DNA of 64,000 bases from Couchioplanes caeruleus (GCF_003751945.1 NZ_RJKL01000001.1:4216001-4280000), one strand, 5' to 3'; positions 18,952 to 28,902 are shown, counted from the stretch's first letter. Notes: generated by a model not told the origin, from the letters alone. Translations and numbers: made by a program.

Positions 18952-19661
18952 CGGTGGGCTCCCCCTGTGAGCTGCCCGCCCGCGGCCGTCCCGGCCAGGT
19001 GCCGCAGGGCGGAGGTGAAGAAGCCGAGTCCGTCGAGCGACGGGCCGGTGAGCGCCTCCACCGCGTGTTCCGGATGCGGCATGATGCCGACGACGTTGCC
19101 GGCCTCGTTGGTGATCGCGGCGATGTCGCGCTGCGAGCCGTTCGGGTTGCCGCGGATGTAGCGGGCCACGACCCGGCCCTCCGCCTCGAGCTCGTCGAGT
19201 GTCCGCTCGTCGGCCACGTAGCAGCCCTCGCCGTTCTTGACCGGGATGAGGATCTCCTGGCCGTCGGCGAAGTTGTTGGTCCACGCCGTCGCCGCGCCGC
19301 CGATGCGCAGATACTGGTCGCGGTTGCGGAAGTGCAGGTGCTGGTTGCGCGTGAGCGCGCCGGGCAGCAGGTGGGCCTCGCACAGGATCTGGAAGCCGTT
19401 GCAGATGCCCAGCACGGGCAGGCCGCCGCGGGCGGCGTCGGCGATGGTCTCCATCACCGGCGCAAACCGGGCGATGGCTCCGCAGCGCAGGGCGTCTCCG
19501 TAGGAGAAGCCGCCGGGCAGCACCACGGCGTCGACGCCGTGCAGGTTCGGGTCGCCGTGCCAGAGGTGTACGGCCTCACCGCCGGCGATGCGGACGGCGC
19601 GGGCGGCATCGCCGTCGTCGAGCGAACCCGGGAAGGTGACGACTCCGATCCGCATGGTCAC
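18948..19661 (-). CDS. purQ: Phosphoribosylformylglycinamidine synthase, glutaminase subunit PurQ
   Basis: A 237-residue class I glutamine amidotransferase that feeds ammonia to Pur[18 protein letters not shown] and the nucleophile Cys in [21 protein letters not shown] are typical, and [11 protein letters not shown] holds the catalytic His and Glu. The GTG overlaps the purS stop (GTGA); an ATG two codons in is an alternative. Order purS-purQ-purL with 4-bp overlaps suits the fixed-ratio complex. Confidence 0.97.
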
Positions 19662-19924
19662 GCGCTCATCTGGGCGGCGTCGCCGGCCGGCTCCTCGACC
19701 CGGATCGAGAAGTCCTCGATGACCGGGTTGGCGAGCAGCTTGTCGGCGATCTCGCGGGCGGTGTCGAGATCGGGTTCACCGGCGAACTCGATCTCGATGC
19801 GGCGTCCGATGCGTACGGAGGAGACCTCGCTGACGCCGAGGCGCGGCAGCGCGTTGGCGACCGCCTGGCCCTGCGGATCGAGGATCTCCGGCTTGAGCAT
19901 GACGTCGACGACGACGCGAGCCAC
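19658..19924 (-). CDS. purS: Phosphoribosylformylglycinamidine synthase, subunit PurS
   Basis: An 88-residue small subunit that bridges PurL and Pur[28 protein letters not shown] and [11 protein letters not shown] are the family signatures. The GTG at 19924 is chosen because AGGAG lies 5 nt upstream; an in-frame GTG two codons earlier overlaps that site. It is the first gene of the purSQL operon, whose likely -10 is TAGGCT (19989-19984, minus strand). Confidence 0.95.
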   Translation of the reverse strand: MARVVVDVMLKPEILDPQGQAVANALPRLGVSEVSSVRIGRRIEIEFAGEPDLDTAREIADKLLANPVIEDFSIRVEEPAGDAAQMSA

Positions 19925-20245
19925 GGGCACTCCTGACTGTATAGGCGCGCAGTTGGGTGGCCCTCTAAGGGGCGAGCGGCCAAAGCCTACCCTGTACGGC
20001 CGCCGATCGACCCATCGGCCGGTGTCGGCAGCTTGACGCTAACGGGTCTGAGCTGGGGATCTGGATGGTGATCTCTACCACCCGATGATCACTTACCGCA
20101 GCCGTTCAACGACTTTTCGTCATATCCGTGTCATCACACGGTGATAGGTCTCAATTGAAATGTTGTTGCAAAACGATGGCCACCCTACGTTCATTCGATC
20201 AAGCTCGATGCCACTCGGCATCGACGGAATCGGAAGGAGCCCGGC
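19925..20245. promoter_or_regulatory. Divergent promoter region of purS and the secreted protease
   Basis: About 320 bases, AT-richer than its surroundings. For purS, TAGGCT at 19989-19984 on the minus strand is a -10 candidate. For the protease, TTGTTG (from 20162) and TACGTT (about 17 nt later) make a plausible sigma-A promoter. Two small inverted repeats, CCGTGT-CATC-ACACGG (20126-20141) and TCGATGCC-ACTC-GGCATCGA (20205-20224), could be operators or mRNA hairpins; the second lies just before the ribosome-binding site. I see no riboswitch that I can name. Confidence 0.45.
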
Positions 20246-20929
20246 GTGCGCATCCGCACCGCTGTCGTCTCTCTGGCCACCGCCCTGACCGGCATCCTCG
20301 CCGTCCCCACCGCCGCCGGTGCCGCCCCGGACGGCCCACAGCACATCATCGGCGGCAGCGCGGTCTCCTCGGCGCCGTGGGCCGCCGCGGTCTTCAGTGA
20401 CGGCGAGTTCTTCTGCTCCGGCACGATCATCTCGCCGAACTACGTGCTCACCGCGGCCCACTGCATCGAGGGCTCGATGTCCGTGCGCATCGGCAGCGTG
20501 AACCGGACCTCGGGCGGCGTGACCCGCACGGTCACCTCCGTCAAGACCCGCTACGACCTCGCGCTGATGCGGCTGAGCAGCTCGGTCTCGACGAGCTACG
20601 TGTCCCTGTCCAGCTCGTATCCGCCGGTGGGGTCGACGAACTCGCTCTTCGGCTGGGGCCGGACCTGCTACAGCGGCTGCGACGCGTCGACCATCCTGAA
20701 GACCGCGGACGTCGAGGTCACCACGACCCGGCAGACCGATGCGTACGGCGGGCGCGCGATCGGCAGCTCCGGCATCGACGGCGCCGCGTGGCGCGGCGAC
20801 TCGGGCGGCCCGCAGTTCTACAACGGCGCCCAGGTGGGCGTGGCCTCGACCGCAGACGGTGTGAGCCGGCAGTACTACGGCAGCGTTGCCTACAACAGGT
20901 CGTGGATCCGCTCGGTCGCCGGCGTCTGA
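20246..20929 (+). CDS. Secreted trypsin-like serine protease (S1A)
   Basis: A 227-residue chymotrypsin-fold protease. A signal peptide of about 26 residues is followed by a short propeptide; the mature chain should start at IIGG (residue 34), as in zymogens. The triad is H72 (LTAAHC), D104 (YDLALMRL) and S186 (RGDSGGP). Cys57-Cys73 and Cys141-Cys145 can pair; the cysteine usually found just before the GDSGGP motif is missing. GGAAGGAG precedes the GTG. Target unknown; nutrition or development-linked proteolysis is likely. Confidence 0.93.
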   Translation: MRIRTAVVSLATALTGILAVPTAAGAAPDGPQHIIGGSAVSSAPWAAAVFSDGEFFCSGTIISPNYVLTAAHCIEGSMSVRIGSVNRTSGGVTRTVTSVKTRYDLALMRLSSSVSTSYVSLSSSYPPVGSTNSLFGWGRTCYSGCDASTILKTADVEVTTTRQTDAYGGRAIGSSGIDGAAWRGDSGGPQFYNGAQVGVASTADGVSRQYYGSVAYNRSWIRSVAGV

Positions 20930-20950
20930 CGGGTATCACCGAACGGATTC

Positions 20951-20979
20951 CTCGGGGACGGCCCCTCGCCGTCCCCGAG
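20951..20979. terminator. Terminator between the protease gene and purB
   Basis: CTCGGGGACGGC and GCCGTCCCCGAG form a perfect 12-bp stem with a 5-nt loop, between convergent stop codons, so it can serve both genes. Confidence 0.8.
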
Positions 20980-20992
20980 GCCCGCTCCGACC

Positions 20993-21076
20993 AGAGGATC
21001 GGGGCGGGCCGGTAACTCTCGGAGGACCGGGCGGGCCCGGTAACGCTCAGAGGATCGGGGCGGGCCGGTAACTCGC
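20993..21076. repeat. 28-bp tandem repeat made from the 3' end of purB
   Basis: Three 28-bp units start at 20993, 21021 and 21049. The third contains the end of the purB reading frame; the stop codon straddles its edge. The first and third differ at only one or two positions, and the middle one at several. The array looks like duplication of the gene's terminal codons into the downstream spacer. Confidence 0.8.
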
Positions 21077-22468
21077 GGCCTCGGGGTGTGCCGCCACGAT
21101 CTGCGCGATCCGGTCGGCTACGGCACGGACCTGCGCGGGCGCGGCGCCCACGAAGGCCGCGCGGTCCGCGACCAGGGCGTCGATCTCGGCGCGGGACAGG
21201 CCCAGCCGGCCGTCCTCGGCGAGGCGGTCGAAGAGGTCGTTCTCGGCGGCGCCCTTCTCGCGCATGGCCAGTGCCATGCCGACCGCGTGCTCCTTGATGA
21301 CCTCGTGTGCGACCTCCCGGCCCACGCCCTTGCGCACCGCCGCGACCAGGATCTTCGTGGTCGCCAGGAAGGGGAGGAACCGGTCCAGCTCGCGGGCGAC
21401 CACCGCCGGGTATGCCCCGAACTCGTCGAGGACGGTCAGGAAAGTCTGGAACAGGCCGTCGGTGGCGAAGAAGGCGTCCGGCAGGGCGACCCGGCGCACG
21501 ACCGAGCAGGAAACGTCGCCCTCGTTCCACTGGTCGCCGGCCAGCTCGCCGATCATCGAGAGGTAGCCGCGGACGATGACGGCGAGCCCGTTGACCCGCT
21601 CCGAGGACCGGGTGTTCATCTTGTGCGGCATCGCCGAGGAACCCACCTGGCCGGGCTTAAAGCCCTCGGTGACCAGCTCCTGGCCGACCATGAGCCGGAT
21701 CGTGGTGGCCAGCGACGACGGCGCGGCCACGACCTGTGCCAGCGCGGACACCACGTCGAAGTCCAGCGAGCGCGGGTAGACCTGGCCGACGCTGGTCAGC
21801 ACCCGCTCGAAGCCCAGGTGCTGGGCGACCTTGCGCTCCAGCTCCGCCAGCTTCTCCGCGTCGCCGTCGAGCAGGTCGAGCTGGTCGGCGGCCGTGCCCA
21901 CGGGACCCTTGATGCCACGCAGCGGGTAGCGCGCGATGAGATCGTCGAGGCGCTCGTACGCGATCAGCAGCTCCTCCGCCGCGCTGGCGAACCGCTTGCC
22001 CAGCGTGGTGGCCTGCGCGGCGACGTTGTGCGAACGACCCGTCATGACCAGGTCGCTGTGCTCGAGCGCACGCTCGGTGAGCCGCGCGAGGGCGGTGACG
22101 ACGCGACCGCGGACGAGCTCCAGCGACGCGCGGACCTGCAACTGCTCGACGTTCTCGGTGAGGTCGCGCGAGGTCATTCCCTTGTGGACATGCTCGTGCC
22201 CGGCGAGTGCGCTGAACTCCTCGATGCGAGCCTTGACGTCGTGGCGGGTGACCCGCTCACGCTCGGCGATGCTGCGCAGGTCGACGTCGTCCACCACCCG
22301 CTCGTAGGCCTCGACGACCCCGTCGGGCACCGCGACGCCGAGGTCGCGCTGGGCGCGCAGGACGGCGAGCCACAACCGGCGCTCCATCCGGATCTTCTCC
22401 TCGGGCGACCAGAGGCCGGCGAGATCGGCGGAGGCATAGCGGCTGGCGAGGACATTCGGGATGCTCAC
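21047..22468 (-). CDS. purB: Adenylosuccinate lyase
   Basis: A 473-residue member of the fumarase/aspartase superfamily. It removes fumarate from SAICAR and from adenylosuccinate, serving two steps of purine synthesis. Signatures: SRYASADLAGLWSPEEKI at the N-terminus, MTSRDLTENVEQLQ, the catalytic-His region MTGRSHNVAAQATTLGKR, and the signature loop VGSSAMPHKMNTRSSER. The GTG overlaps the stop of the MFS gene by 4 bp, so purB is third in a regulator-transporter-purB operon rather than with other pur genes. Its terminal codons belong to a tandem repeat. Confidence 0.96.
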   Translation of the reverse strand: MSIPNVLASRYASADLAGLWSPEEKIRMERRLWLAVLRAQRDLGVAVPDGVVEAYERVVDDVDLRSIAERERVTRHDVKARIEEFSALAGHEHVHKGMTSRDLTENVEQLQVRASLELVRGRVVTALARLTERALEHSDLVMTGRSHNVAAQATTLGKRFASAAEELLIAYERLDDLIARYPLRGIKGPVGTAADQLDLLDGDAEKLAELERKVAQHLGFERVLTSVGQVYPRSLDFDVVSALAQVVAAPSSLATTIRLMVGQELVTEGFKPGQVGSSAMPHKMNTRSSERVNGLAVIVRGYLSMIGELAGDQWNEGDVSCSVVRRVALPDAFFATDGLFQTFLTVLDEFGAYPAVVARELDRFLPFLATTKILVAAVRKGVGREVAHEVIKEHAVGMALAMREKGAAENDLFDRLAEDGRLGLSRAEIDALVADRAAFVGAAPAQVRAVADRIAQIVAAHPEAASYRPAPIL

Positions 22469-23742
22469 GCGGCCAATTCTTCCATGGGCTCCGCCGCGCT
22501 CGGAGCGCCCTGTGGACGGCCGTGGCGCAGGTCGCGAACCTCGCGACTGCTCAGCATGCCGAGCACGGCGAGCGCGACGAGGCAAGCGGCGCCGACCAGC
22601 GTCGGCGCGACGCCGACGGCCTCCGCGATCGGCCCGGCGGCGACCTGACCCACCGGAATCGCGACGAAGGACCGGACCATGTCGTACGAGTACACGCGGG
22701 CGAGCCGGTCCGCGGGCACATGTTCCTGCACGCTCGTCTCCCAGGCGACGACGAACTGCTCGATCGTGAACCCGGCGACGAACGCGGCGGCGAGCAGCAG
22801 GCCGAGGCGCGGGGCGATCCCGAGGGCGAGCAGCGGCAGCACCTGGAAGCCGGTGCAGAGCACGCCGATGAGCAGCAACCGCCGCGCCCGGACCCGCATC
22901 GCCACGACCGCGCCGAGCACCATGCCGGCGGTCTGCGCGGCGAGCACGAAGCCCCACGCCTGACGACCGACGGTCTGGTCGGCCACCAGCGGGCCGAGCA
23001 CGTTGATGCCGCCGCTGAGGCAGGCGTTCATCAGGCAGAAGGCGGCCACGATGACCCACAGCCAGGTCCGGGACCGGAACTCGGTCCAACCCTCTCGAAG
23101 GTCCCTCACCATCCCGGTCCTCCGCGCCGCCGCTTCCTCGTCGGCCTGCCGTGCGCCCCGGCCCGGGCCGGTGCGGAGGAACGCGAAGCAGGCGGCGGAG
23201 AAGACGAAGCTCAGCGCGTCGACGGCGATGCCCCAGCCGGGGCCGGTGGTGGCCACGAGGATGCCGCCGACCGGAGCGCCGACGATGTAGGCACCGTTGA
23301 ACACCAGCCGGTTGAGACCGTTGGCCTGCTGGCGATGCTCGGCCGGGACGAGCTGGGGCAGGATCGCCGAGGAGGCCGGTAGGGCCACGGCGGCTACCGC
23401 GCCGTTGACCGCGGAGAGGGCGATCAGCAGCGGCACCGTCGCCGTACCCGTCAGCACCAGCGCCGCCACCGCGCCCTGGGTGACCGCCGCGGCGAGGCCC
23501 GACCCGACCATGAGCAGGCTCTTGGGCAGACGGTCGGCCAGGGCGCCCGCGACGAGCAGGACGAGCACGTGCGCGAGCATCCGGGAGCCCACGACGAGGC
23601 CCAGATCGCCGGCCGAGCCGGTCAGGTCCAGCACGGCGAAGGCGAGTGCGACCGGGGCGATGGCGTTGCCGAGCGCGGTGACCGTGCGGCCGGCGAGCAG
23701 GTAACGGAACTGGACGTGACGCAGGGGTGCCAGGGTGCTCAC
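22465..23742 (-). CDS. MFS transporter (enterobactin/macrolide exporter-like)
   Basis: A 425-residue protein with about 12 membrane segments. FRYLLAGRTVTALGNAIAPVALAFAV at the start and ADRLPKSLLMVGS (the MFS motif A loop) place it among drug- and siderophore-type exporters of the MFS_3/EntS kind. Its GTG overlaps the stop of the upstream regulator gene, and its stop overlaps purB, both by 4 bp. The linkage suggests the regulator controls it. A purine-related efflux role is possible but only inferred. Confidence 0.85.
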   Translation of the reverse strand: MSTLAPLRHVQFRYLLAGRTVTALGNAIAPVALAFAVLDLTGSAGDLGLVVGSRMLAHVLVLLVAGALADRLPKSLLMVGSGLAAAVTQGAVAALVLTGTATVPLLIALSAVNGAVAAVALPASSAILPQLVPAEHRQQANGLNRLVFNGAYIVGAPVGGILVATTGPGWGIAVDALSFVFSAACFAFLRTGPGRGARQADEEAAARRTGMVRDLREGWTEFRSRTWLWVIVAAFCLMNACLSGGINVLGPLVADQTVGRQAWGFVLAAQTAGMVLGAVVAMRVRARRLLLIGVLCTGFQVLPLLALGIAPRLGLLLAAAFVAGFTIEQFVVAWETSVQEHVPADRLARVYSYDMVRSFVAIPVGQVAAGPIAEAVGVAPTLVGAACLVALAVLGMLSSREVRDLRHGRPQGAPSAAEPMEELAA

Positions 23743-24272
23743 GACGCGTCCATCCGGAACATCGCGATCGTGGTGCTCGTACGGATGGTGCCGGGGGTGC
23801 GGGGTGCACGCGCCGCGTCGTGCAGGTCGCGACTCGCCTGGCTGATGCGATCGCGGACCTCGCGGAACACCTCAGGCTCGACCCACAGCTCGGCGTCGGT
23901 CATCGCACCGCCGACGGACCAGTCGGCCTCGGCGGTGCGCCGGATCAGCTCGTTGGCGAGCGCGGCGAAGAGCGCCCGCTGGGTATCCGCGCCGGTGGCC
24001 TTGTAGGTGCTGTGATCGCGTTCCCGGTCGCGGACCGCGTCGTAGCGGTAACGCTTGGCGACGCCACCCCGGATCCGCTCCTCCCCGTCCGGCACGATCA
24101 GCCCGCCGGCCAGCAGGGTGCGCAGGTGGTAGCTGGCGTTGGCATGGGTGAGGCCGAGCTCGCGCGCCACGTCCGCGGCGGTGAGCGCCGAGCCGGTGAG
24201 CAGCGACAGAATGCGCAGCCGCACCGGATGGGCCATGGCCCGCAGGGCGGCCTGCGCATCTCCCAAAGACAT
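23739..24272 (-). CDS. ArsR-like winged-helix transcriptional regulator
   Basis: A 177-residue regulator. The N-terminal winged helix is clear: AALRAMAHPVRLRILSLLTG, then DVARELGLTHANASYHLRTLLAGGLI as recognition helix, and RYRYDAVRD in the wing. The C-terminal half is a helical domain for dimerisation or ligand binding. No metal-site cysteines are present. TAGACT stands 7 nt before the ATG at 24272, indicating a leaderless message. It heads an operon with the MFS exporter and purB and probably represses it. Confidence 0.85.
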   Translation of the reverse strand: MSLGDAQAALRAMAHPVRLRILSLLTGSALTAADVARELGLTHANASYHLRTLLAGGLIVPDGEERIRGGVAKRYRYDAVRDRERDHSTYKATGADTQRALFAALANELIRRTAEADWSVGGAMTDAELWVEPEVFREVRDRISQASRDLHDAARAPRTPGTIRTSTTIAMFRMDAS

Positions 24273-24402
24273 GTTGGGGAGTCTAGGAGAGACGGGGCTC
24301 ACTATCCAACGGTTATTGGGGGGTTGAGACACTGCACTTAAACGCGGGTTATCGCTAAGGTTACTCGTGAGTAGGTCTGGCGCTCATCCCGAAAGGTCAC
24401 CG

Positions 24403-24855
24403 ATGACTGAATTCAACCCCGAGACGCTCGCCTCGATCGGTCCGAAGGAGTTCGCCGCCCTGGTGAAGTCCACCCCGGACTCGAAGATTGCCGAGGTCAT
24501 GGGCTCGGACAGCCGCACCAAGGTCCTCGACGAGGTCTTCAACCGGATGCCCGCGCTGTTCCGCGCGGACCGGGCCGGCGCCACCCAGGCGGTTATCCAC
24601 TGGAACATCACCGGCGGCGCCGGCGGTGGCACCGACAGCTACGAGACGGTGATCGAGAACGGTGCCTGCACCGTGACCAACCAGCCCGTCCGCGAGCCCA
24701 AGCTCGCCATGACGATGGACCCGGTGACGTTCCTGAAGGTCGTCTCGGGCGACGGCAACCCGATGATGATGTTCATGACCGGCAAGATCAAGGCGAAGGG
24801 CGACCTCGCCCTGGCGGCCCAGGTAGCGAAGCTCTTCGACATTCCGAAGGGCTGA
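24403..24855 (+). CDS. SCP2 sterol-binding domain protein
   Basis: A 150-residue soluble protein with an SCP2 domain. Its central strands and loop (AVIHWNITGGAGGGTDSYETVIENGACTV) and the closing MMMFMTGKIKAKGDLALAAQVAKLF (the conserved G-K-I-K-x-x-G-D-x-x-L-A pattern) are typical. Family members bind lipids or acyl chains in a hydrophobic tunnel. GAAAGG precedes the ATG. It is convergent with purD. Confidence 0.88.
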   Translation: MTEFNPETLASIGPKEFAALVKSTPDSKIAEVMGSDSRTKVLDEVFNRMPALFRADRAGATQAVIHWNITGGAGGGTDSYETVIENGACTVTNQPVREPKLAMTMDPVTFLKVVSGDGNPMMMFMTGKIKAKGDLALAAQVAKLFDIPKG

Positions 24856-24868
24856 ACCGGCCCTTTCC

Positions 24869-24906
24869 CGACGCCGGTCCAGATCCTCGAATCCGGGCCG
24901 GCGTCG
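24869..24906. terminator. Terminator between the SCP2 gene and purD
   Basis: CGACGCCGGTCC pairs with GGGCCGGCGTCG (12 bp, one G-U pair) around a 14-nt loop, placed between convergent genes. Confidence 0.7.
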
Positions 24907-24940
24907 CGCTTTCCCCGTGGCGGCATGTGCCGGCCGCCGG

Positions 24941-26182
24941 TCAGACCTTGATGCGGCCTTCCACCGCGGCGAGGGCGATGTCGGTGCGGTGGTGGGAGCC
25001 CTCCAGAGTGATGCCGTTCACCAGCTCGTAGGCCGCCGCGCGGGCTCCGGCGAGATCGGCACCGGTCGCCGTCGCGCTGAGGACGCGACCGCCCGACGAC
25101 ACCAGAGCGCCGTCCTCCCGGCGGGTCGTCCCTGCGTGGATGACACCGGGCCGCTCTCCGCCCTCGATCACGTCTCCAGTGCGCGGTGTGCCCGGATAGT
25201 TGTGGCCGGCCACCACGACCGTCACCGCGGCGCCCCCGTGCCAGCGCAGTGCCGGGAAGTCGGCCAGCGTGCCGGTCGCCGCGGCCCGCAGCAGCCCGCC
25301 GAGCGGCGATGCCAGCAACGCGAGCACCACCTGGGTCTCCGGGTCGCCGAAGCGCGCGTTGAACTCGATGACCTTCGGGCCCTTGCTCGTCAGCGCCAGC
25401 CCCACGTAGAGCAGGCCGGCGAACGGCGTCCCACGCTCGCGCATCTCGGCGAGCGTCGGGGTCACCGTCTCGGCCATCACCCGCTCGACCAGGTCGGCCG
25501 GGGCCCAGGGCAGTGGCGCATAGGCCCCCATGCCGCCCGTGTTCGGTCCGGTGTCGCCGTCGCCGACCCGCTTGAAGTCCTGCGCGGGCATGAGCGGCAC
25601 CGCCGCCGTCCCGTCGGTGACCACGAACAGCGAGACCTCGGGCCCGTCCAGGAACTCCTCGATGACCACCCGGCCGCAGTCCTCCGCGTGCCGGCGTGCT
25701 TCGGCGAGCGAGTCGGTGACCACGACGCCCTTGCCGGCGGCGAGCCCGTCGTTCTTCACCACATAGGGCGGACCGAACTCCTCGAGGGCGGCGGTGACCT
25801 CCTCGGCGGAGACGCAGGTGTAGGAGCGCCCGGTCGGCACCCCGGCCGCGGTCATGACGTCCTTGGCGAACGTCTTGGAGCCCTCCAGCCGGGCCGCGGC
25901 CGCGCTCGGGCCGAAGCAGGCGATGCCCTTGGCCCGCACGGCGTCGGCCACGCCCGCCACCAGCGGCGCCTCGGGGCCGATCACGACCAGGTCGGTGCCG
26001 AGCTCGACGGCCAACTCGGCCACCGCCACCGGGTCTGTAGCCACGACATCACGCAGTGTTGCCACCGAGGCGATGCCCGGGTTGCCGGGGGCCGCGACGA
26101 GCTCCTCCACCGAGGGGTCGGCGGCCAGGCCGACGGCGAGGGCGTGCTCGCGCCCGCCGGATCCGATCAGAAGTACGCGCAC
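24941..26182 (-). CDS. purD: Phosphoribosylamine-glycine ligase
   Basis: A 413-residue ATP-grasp enzyme for the second step of purine synthesis: phosphoribosylamine plus glycine plus ATP to GAR. Signatures are RVLLIGSGGREHALA at the N-terminus, IGPEAPLVAGVADA, YVVKNDGLAAGKGVVV (ATP site), NTGGMGAYAPLPWAP, and FNARFGDPETQVVLALL with the metal-binding Glu/Asn residues. No Shine-Dalgarno site is seen; TAGGAT stands 7 nt before the GTG, so the transcript is probably leaderless. It faces away from purA across the DnaA-box region. Confidence 0.97.
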   Translation of the reverse strand: MRVLLIGSGGREHALAVGLAADPSVEELVAAPGNPGIASVATLRDVVATDPVAVAELAVELGTDLVVIGPEAPLVAGVADAVRAKGIACFGPSAAAARLEGSKTFAKDVMTAAGVPTGRSYTCVSAEEVTAALEEFGPPYVVKNDGLAAGKGVVVTDSLAEARRHAEDCGRVVIEEFLDGPEVSLFVVTDGTAAVPLMPAQDFKRVGDGDTGPNTGGMGAYAPLPWAPADLVERVMAETVTPTLAEMRERGTPFAGLLYVGLALTSKGPKVIEFNARFGDPETQVVLALLASPLGGLLRAAATGTLADFPALRWHGGAAVTVVVAGHNYPGTPRTGDVIEGGERPGVIHAGTTRREDGALVSSGGRVLSATATGADLAGARAAAYELVNGITLEGSHHRTDIALAAVEGRIKV

Positions 26183-26269
26183 GCCGCAGATCCTACGGGC
26201 CGCCGCCGATCACGCTCGCGGTCGTCCACAGCTCCACAGTGCACGCGCTGCGACGCGGCGCTAACCCCC

Positions 26270-26318
26270 TGTGGATAACTTCTGCAGGCTGTGGATAACC
26301 AGTCCGGCCTGTGGACAA
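26270..26318. promoter_or_regulatory. Cluster of three DnaA boxes at 20-bp spacing
   Basis: Three copies of the DnaA box lie in the same orientation: TGTGGATAA at 26270 and 26290 (reverse complement TTATCCACA, the perfect consensus) and TGTGGACAA at 26310 (TTGTCCACA, the form preferred in Streptomyces). Their starts are exactly 20 bp apart, about two helical turns, so bound DnaA would face one side of the DNA. Partial boxes (GTCCACAG, near 26224) lie upstream. The site is just before purA and could regulate it or titrate DnaA. There is no AT-rich unwinding element, so it is not an origin. Confidence 0.8.
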
Positions 26319-26349
26319 CCCGCCCGCGACGCGGGACGGGGTCGCGTAA

Positions 26350-27702
<1,353 letters not shown>

Positions 27703-27705
27703 CCC

Positions 27706-28842
27706 GTGTACGACGTGATCCTGCTCAGCCTGGCCGAGGGCGGCGGCTCGACCGCCGGCGCCTGCGGTGCGGCCTGCGGCGGCTGCGGCTCGGCCGGCAC
27801 GAGCGACGGCCCGGGCGGGACCGGCCCCGACCCGGCGGACTCGCAGGACGGTCTGCCTGACGCGACTCGCGAGTCTTCGGGCACGGAAAGCGGCCTGGCC
27901 GACGGCGCTCGCGAGGCGGCGGGAACAGGGAGCGGGCCGGACGATGCGGGCTGCGGGCCGGCCGGGGCGGCGGCGTGCGACACACCCCGGGTTCCGGTGC
28001 TCAAGTGCGCGGACGCGCTCACCGAGGCCGGAGCGCGAGTGGAGGTCGTGGTGGCCGCCTCGGATGCCGACATCGACGCCGTGATCTCGCGCTTCGACGC
28101 CGCGCCCCGGCCGGACGGGCTCGCCTGGCCCGATCCGGACAGCAAGGTCCGGCTCGTCGTCGCCACGGCCACGGACGGCCAACTCCGGGCCGTCGTGCGC
28201 CGGCTGGTCCGGCGGTACGCACCACCACCCAGCAAACGCCCCGGCGACCTGGCGGCCAACCGTACGGTGCCGGACCTGCCGCCCGTGGCGATCCTGCCGC
28301 TCGACCCGGGCCACACCGGCGACCTGGCCGCCCAACTAGGTCTGCCCCGGGAGCCTGCTGAGGTTGCGGCGGCGGTGCTCGGTGGCCGCGTACGCCGCCT
28401 CGACCTGCTGCGCAACGACGGCGGATCGGTCACTGTGGACGGCGCACTGGTCGGCGGGGTCGACGACGCCGGGCGGGCGGTCCCGTGGCGCGGGCGGGTG
28501 GAGGTCGACGACGCGGTCCTGACCGACGGCGGCGAGGGCGTCCTCGCATGTGCGATCGGTAACGGTGGGGCCTACGCAGAGTTCGATGGCCTCCGGCTGC
28601 TCGCCGACGGCGACCCGACCGACGGCCGGGTCGAGGTCGCGGTAGCAGTCCCGGTAGTGGTCAAGAAACGCTTCCAGAAGCCGAAGGTAAGGGTCGAGGT
28701 GCGTCGTGCGCGCGGCCGGGCGGTCGCCGTCCTGCCCCGCGACGGCGAACTCCAGTTCCTCGACGACGGTGTCGCCGGAACCATGAGCCGCAAACGCTCG
28801 TGGTGGACCGAACCCGGAGCCTGGGCGGTGTACGCAGCATGA
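27706..28842 (+). CDS. Degenerate diacylglycerol-kinase-like protein with a Gly/Cys-rich insert
   Basis: A 378-residue protein starting 3 bp after purA. The fold of the lipid-kinase/NAD-kinase family can be traced, but the catalytic motifs are changed. The usual GGDGT loop reads VVATATDGQLRAVV, and the usual LGTGNDFAR reads LPLDPGHTGDLAAQLGLP. Where the first loop (NPxSGxG) should be, about 80 residues of Gly/Ala/Cys-rich low complexity (ACGAACGGCGSAG) are inserted after the first strand. The C-terminal beta domain (IGNGGAYAEFDGLRLLADG, VEVRRARGRAVAV) is kept. A phospholipid-binding or regulatory role is likelier than kinase activity. Confidence 0.65.
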   Translation: MYDVILLSLAEGGGSTAGACGAACGGCGSAGTSDGPGGTGPDPADSQDGLPDATRESSGTESGLADGAREAAGTGSGPDDAGCGPAGAAACDTPRVPVLKCADALTEAGARVEVVVAASDADIDAVISRFDAAPRPDGLAWPDPDSKVRLVVATATDGQLRAVVRRLVRRYAPPPSKRPGDLAANRTVPDLPPVAILPLDPGHTGDLAAQLGLPREPAEVAAAVLGGRVRRLDLLRNDGGSVTVDGALVGGVDDAGRAVPWRGRVEVDDAVLTDGGEGVLACAIGNGGAYAEFDGLRLLADGDPTDGRVEVAVAVPVVVKKRFQKPKVRVEVRRARGRAVAVLPRDGELQFLDDGVAGTMSRKRSWWTEPGAWAVYAA

Positions 28843-28902
28843 GCCTCTGTGCGAGTCTGGGATAGCACGCAGGTACGAAACGCATTACGGGAGGACGCAT
28901 CC

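Noticed and set aside
20205..20224. Purine riboswitch upstream of purS or the protease
   Set aside because: The small hairpin has no conserved aptamer core that I can recognise, and it is on the protease side, not in the purS leader.
26270..26318. Chromosomal replication origin
   Set aside because: Only three boxes, no AT-rich unwinding region, and no dnaA or dnaN nearby; a regulatory or titration site fits better.
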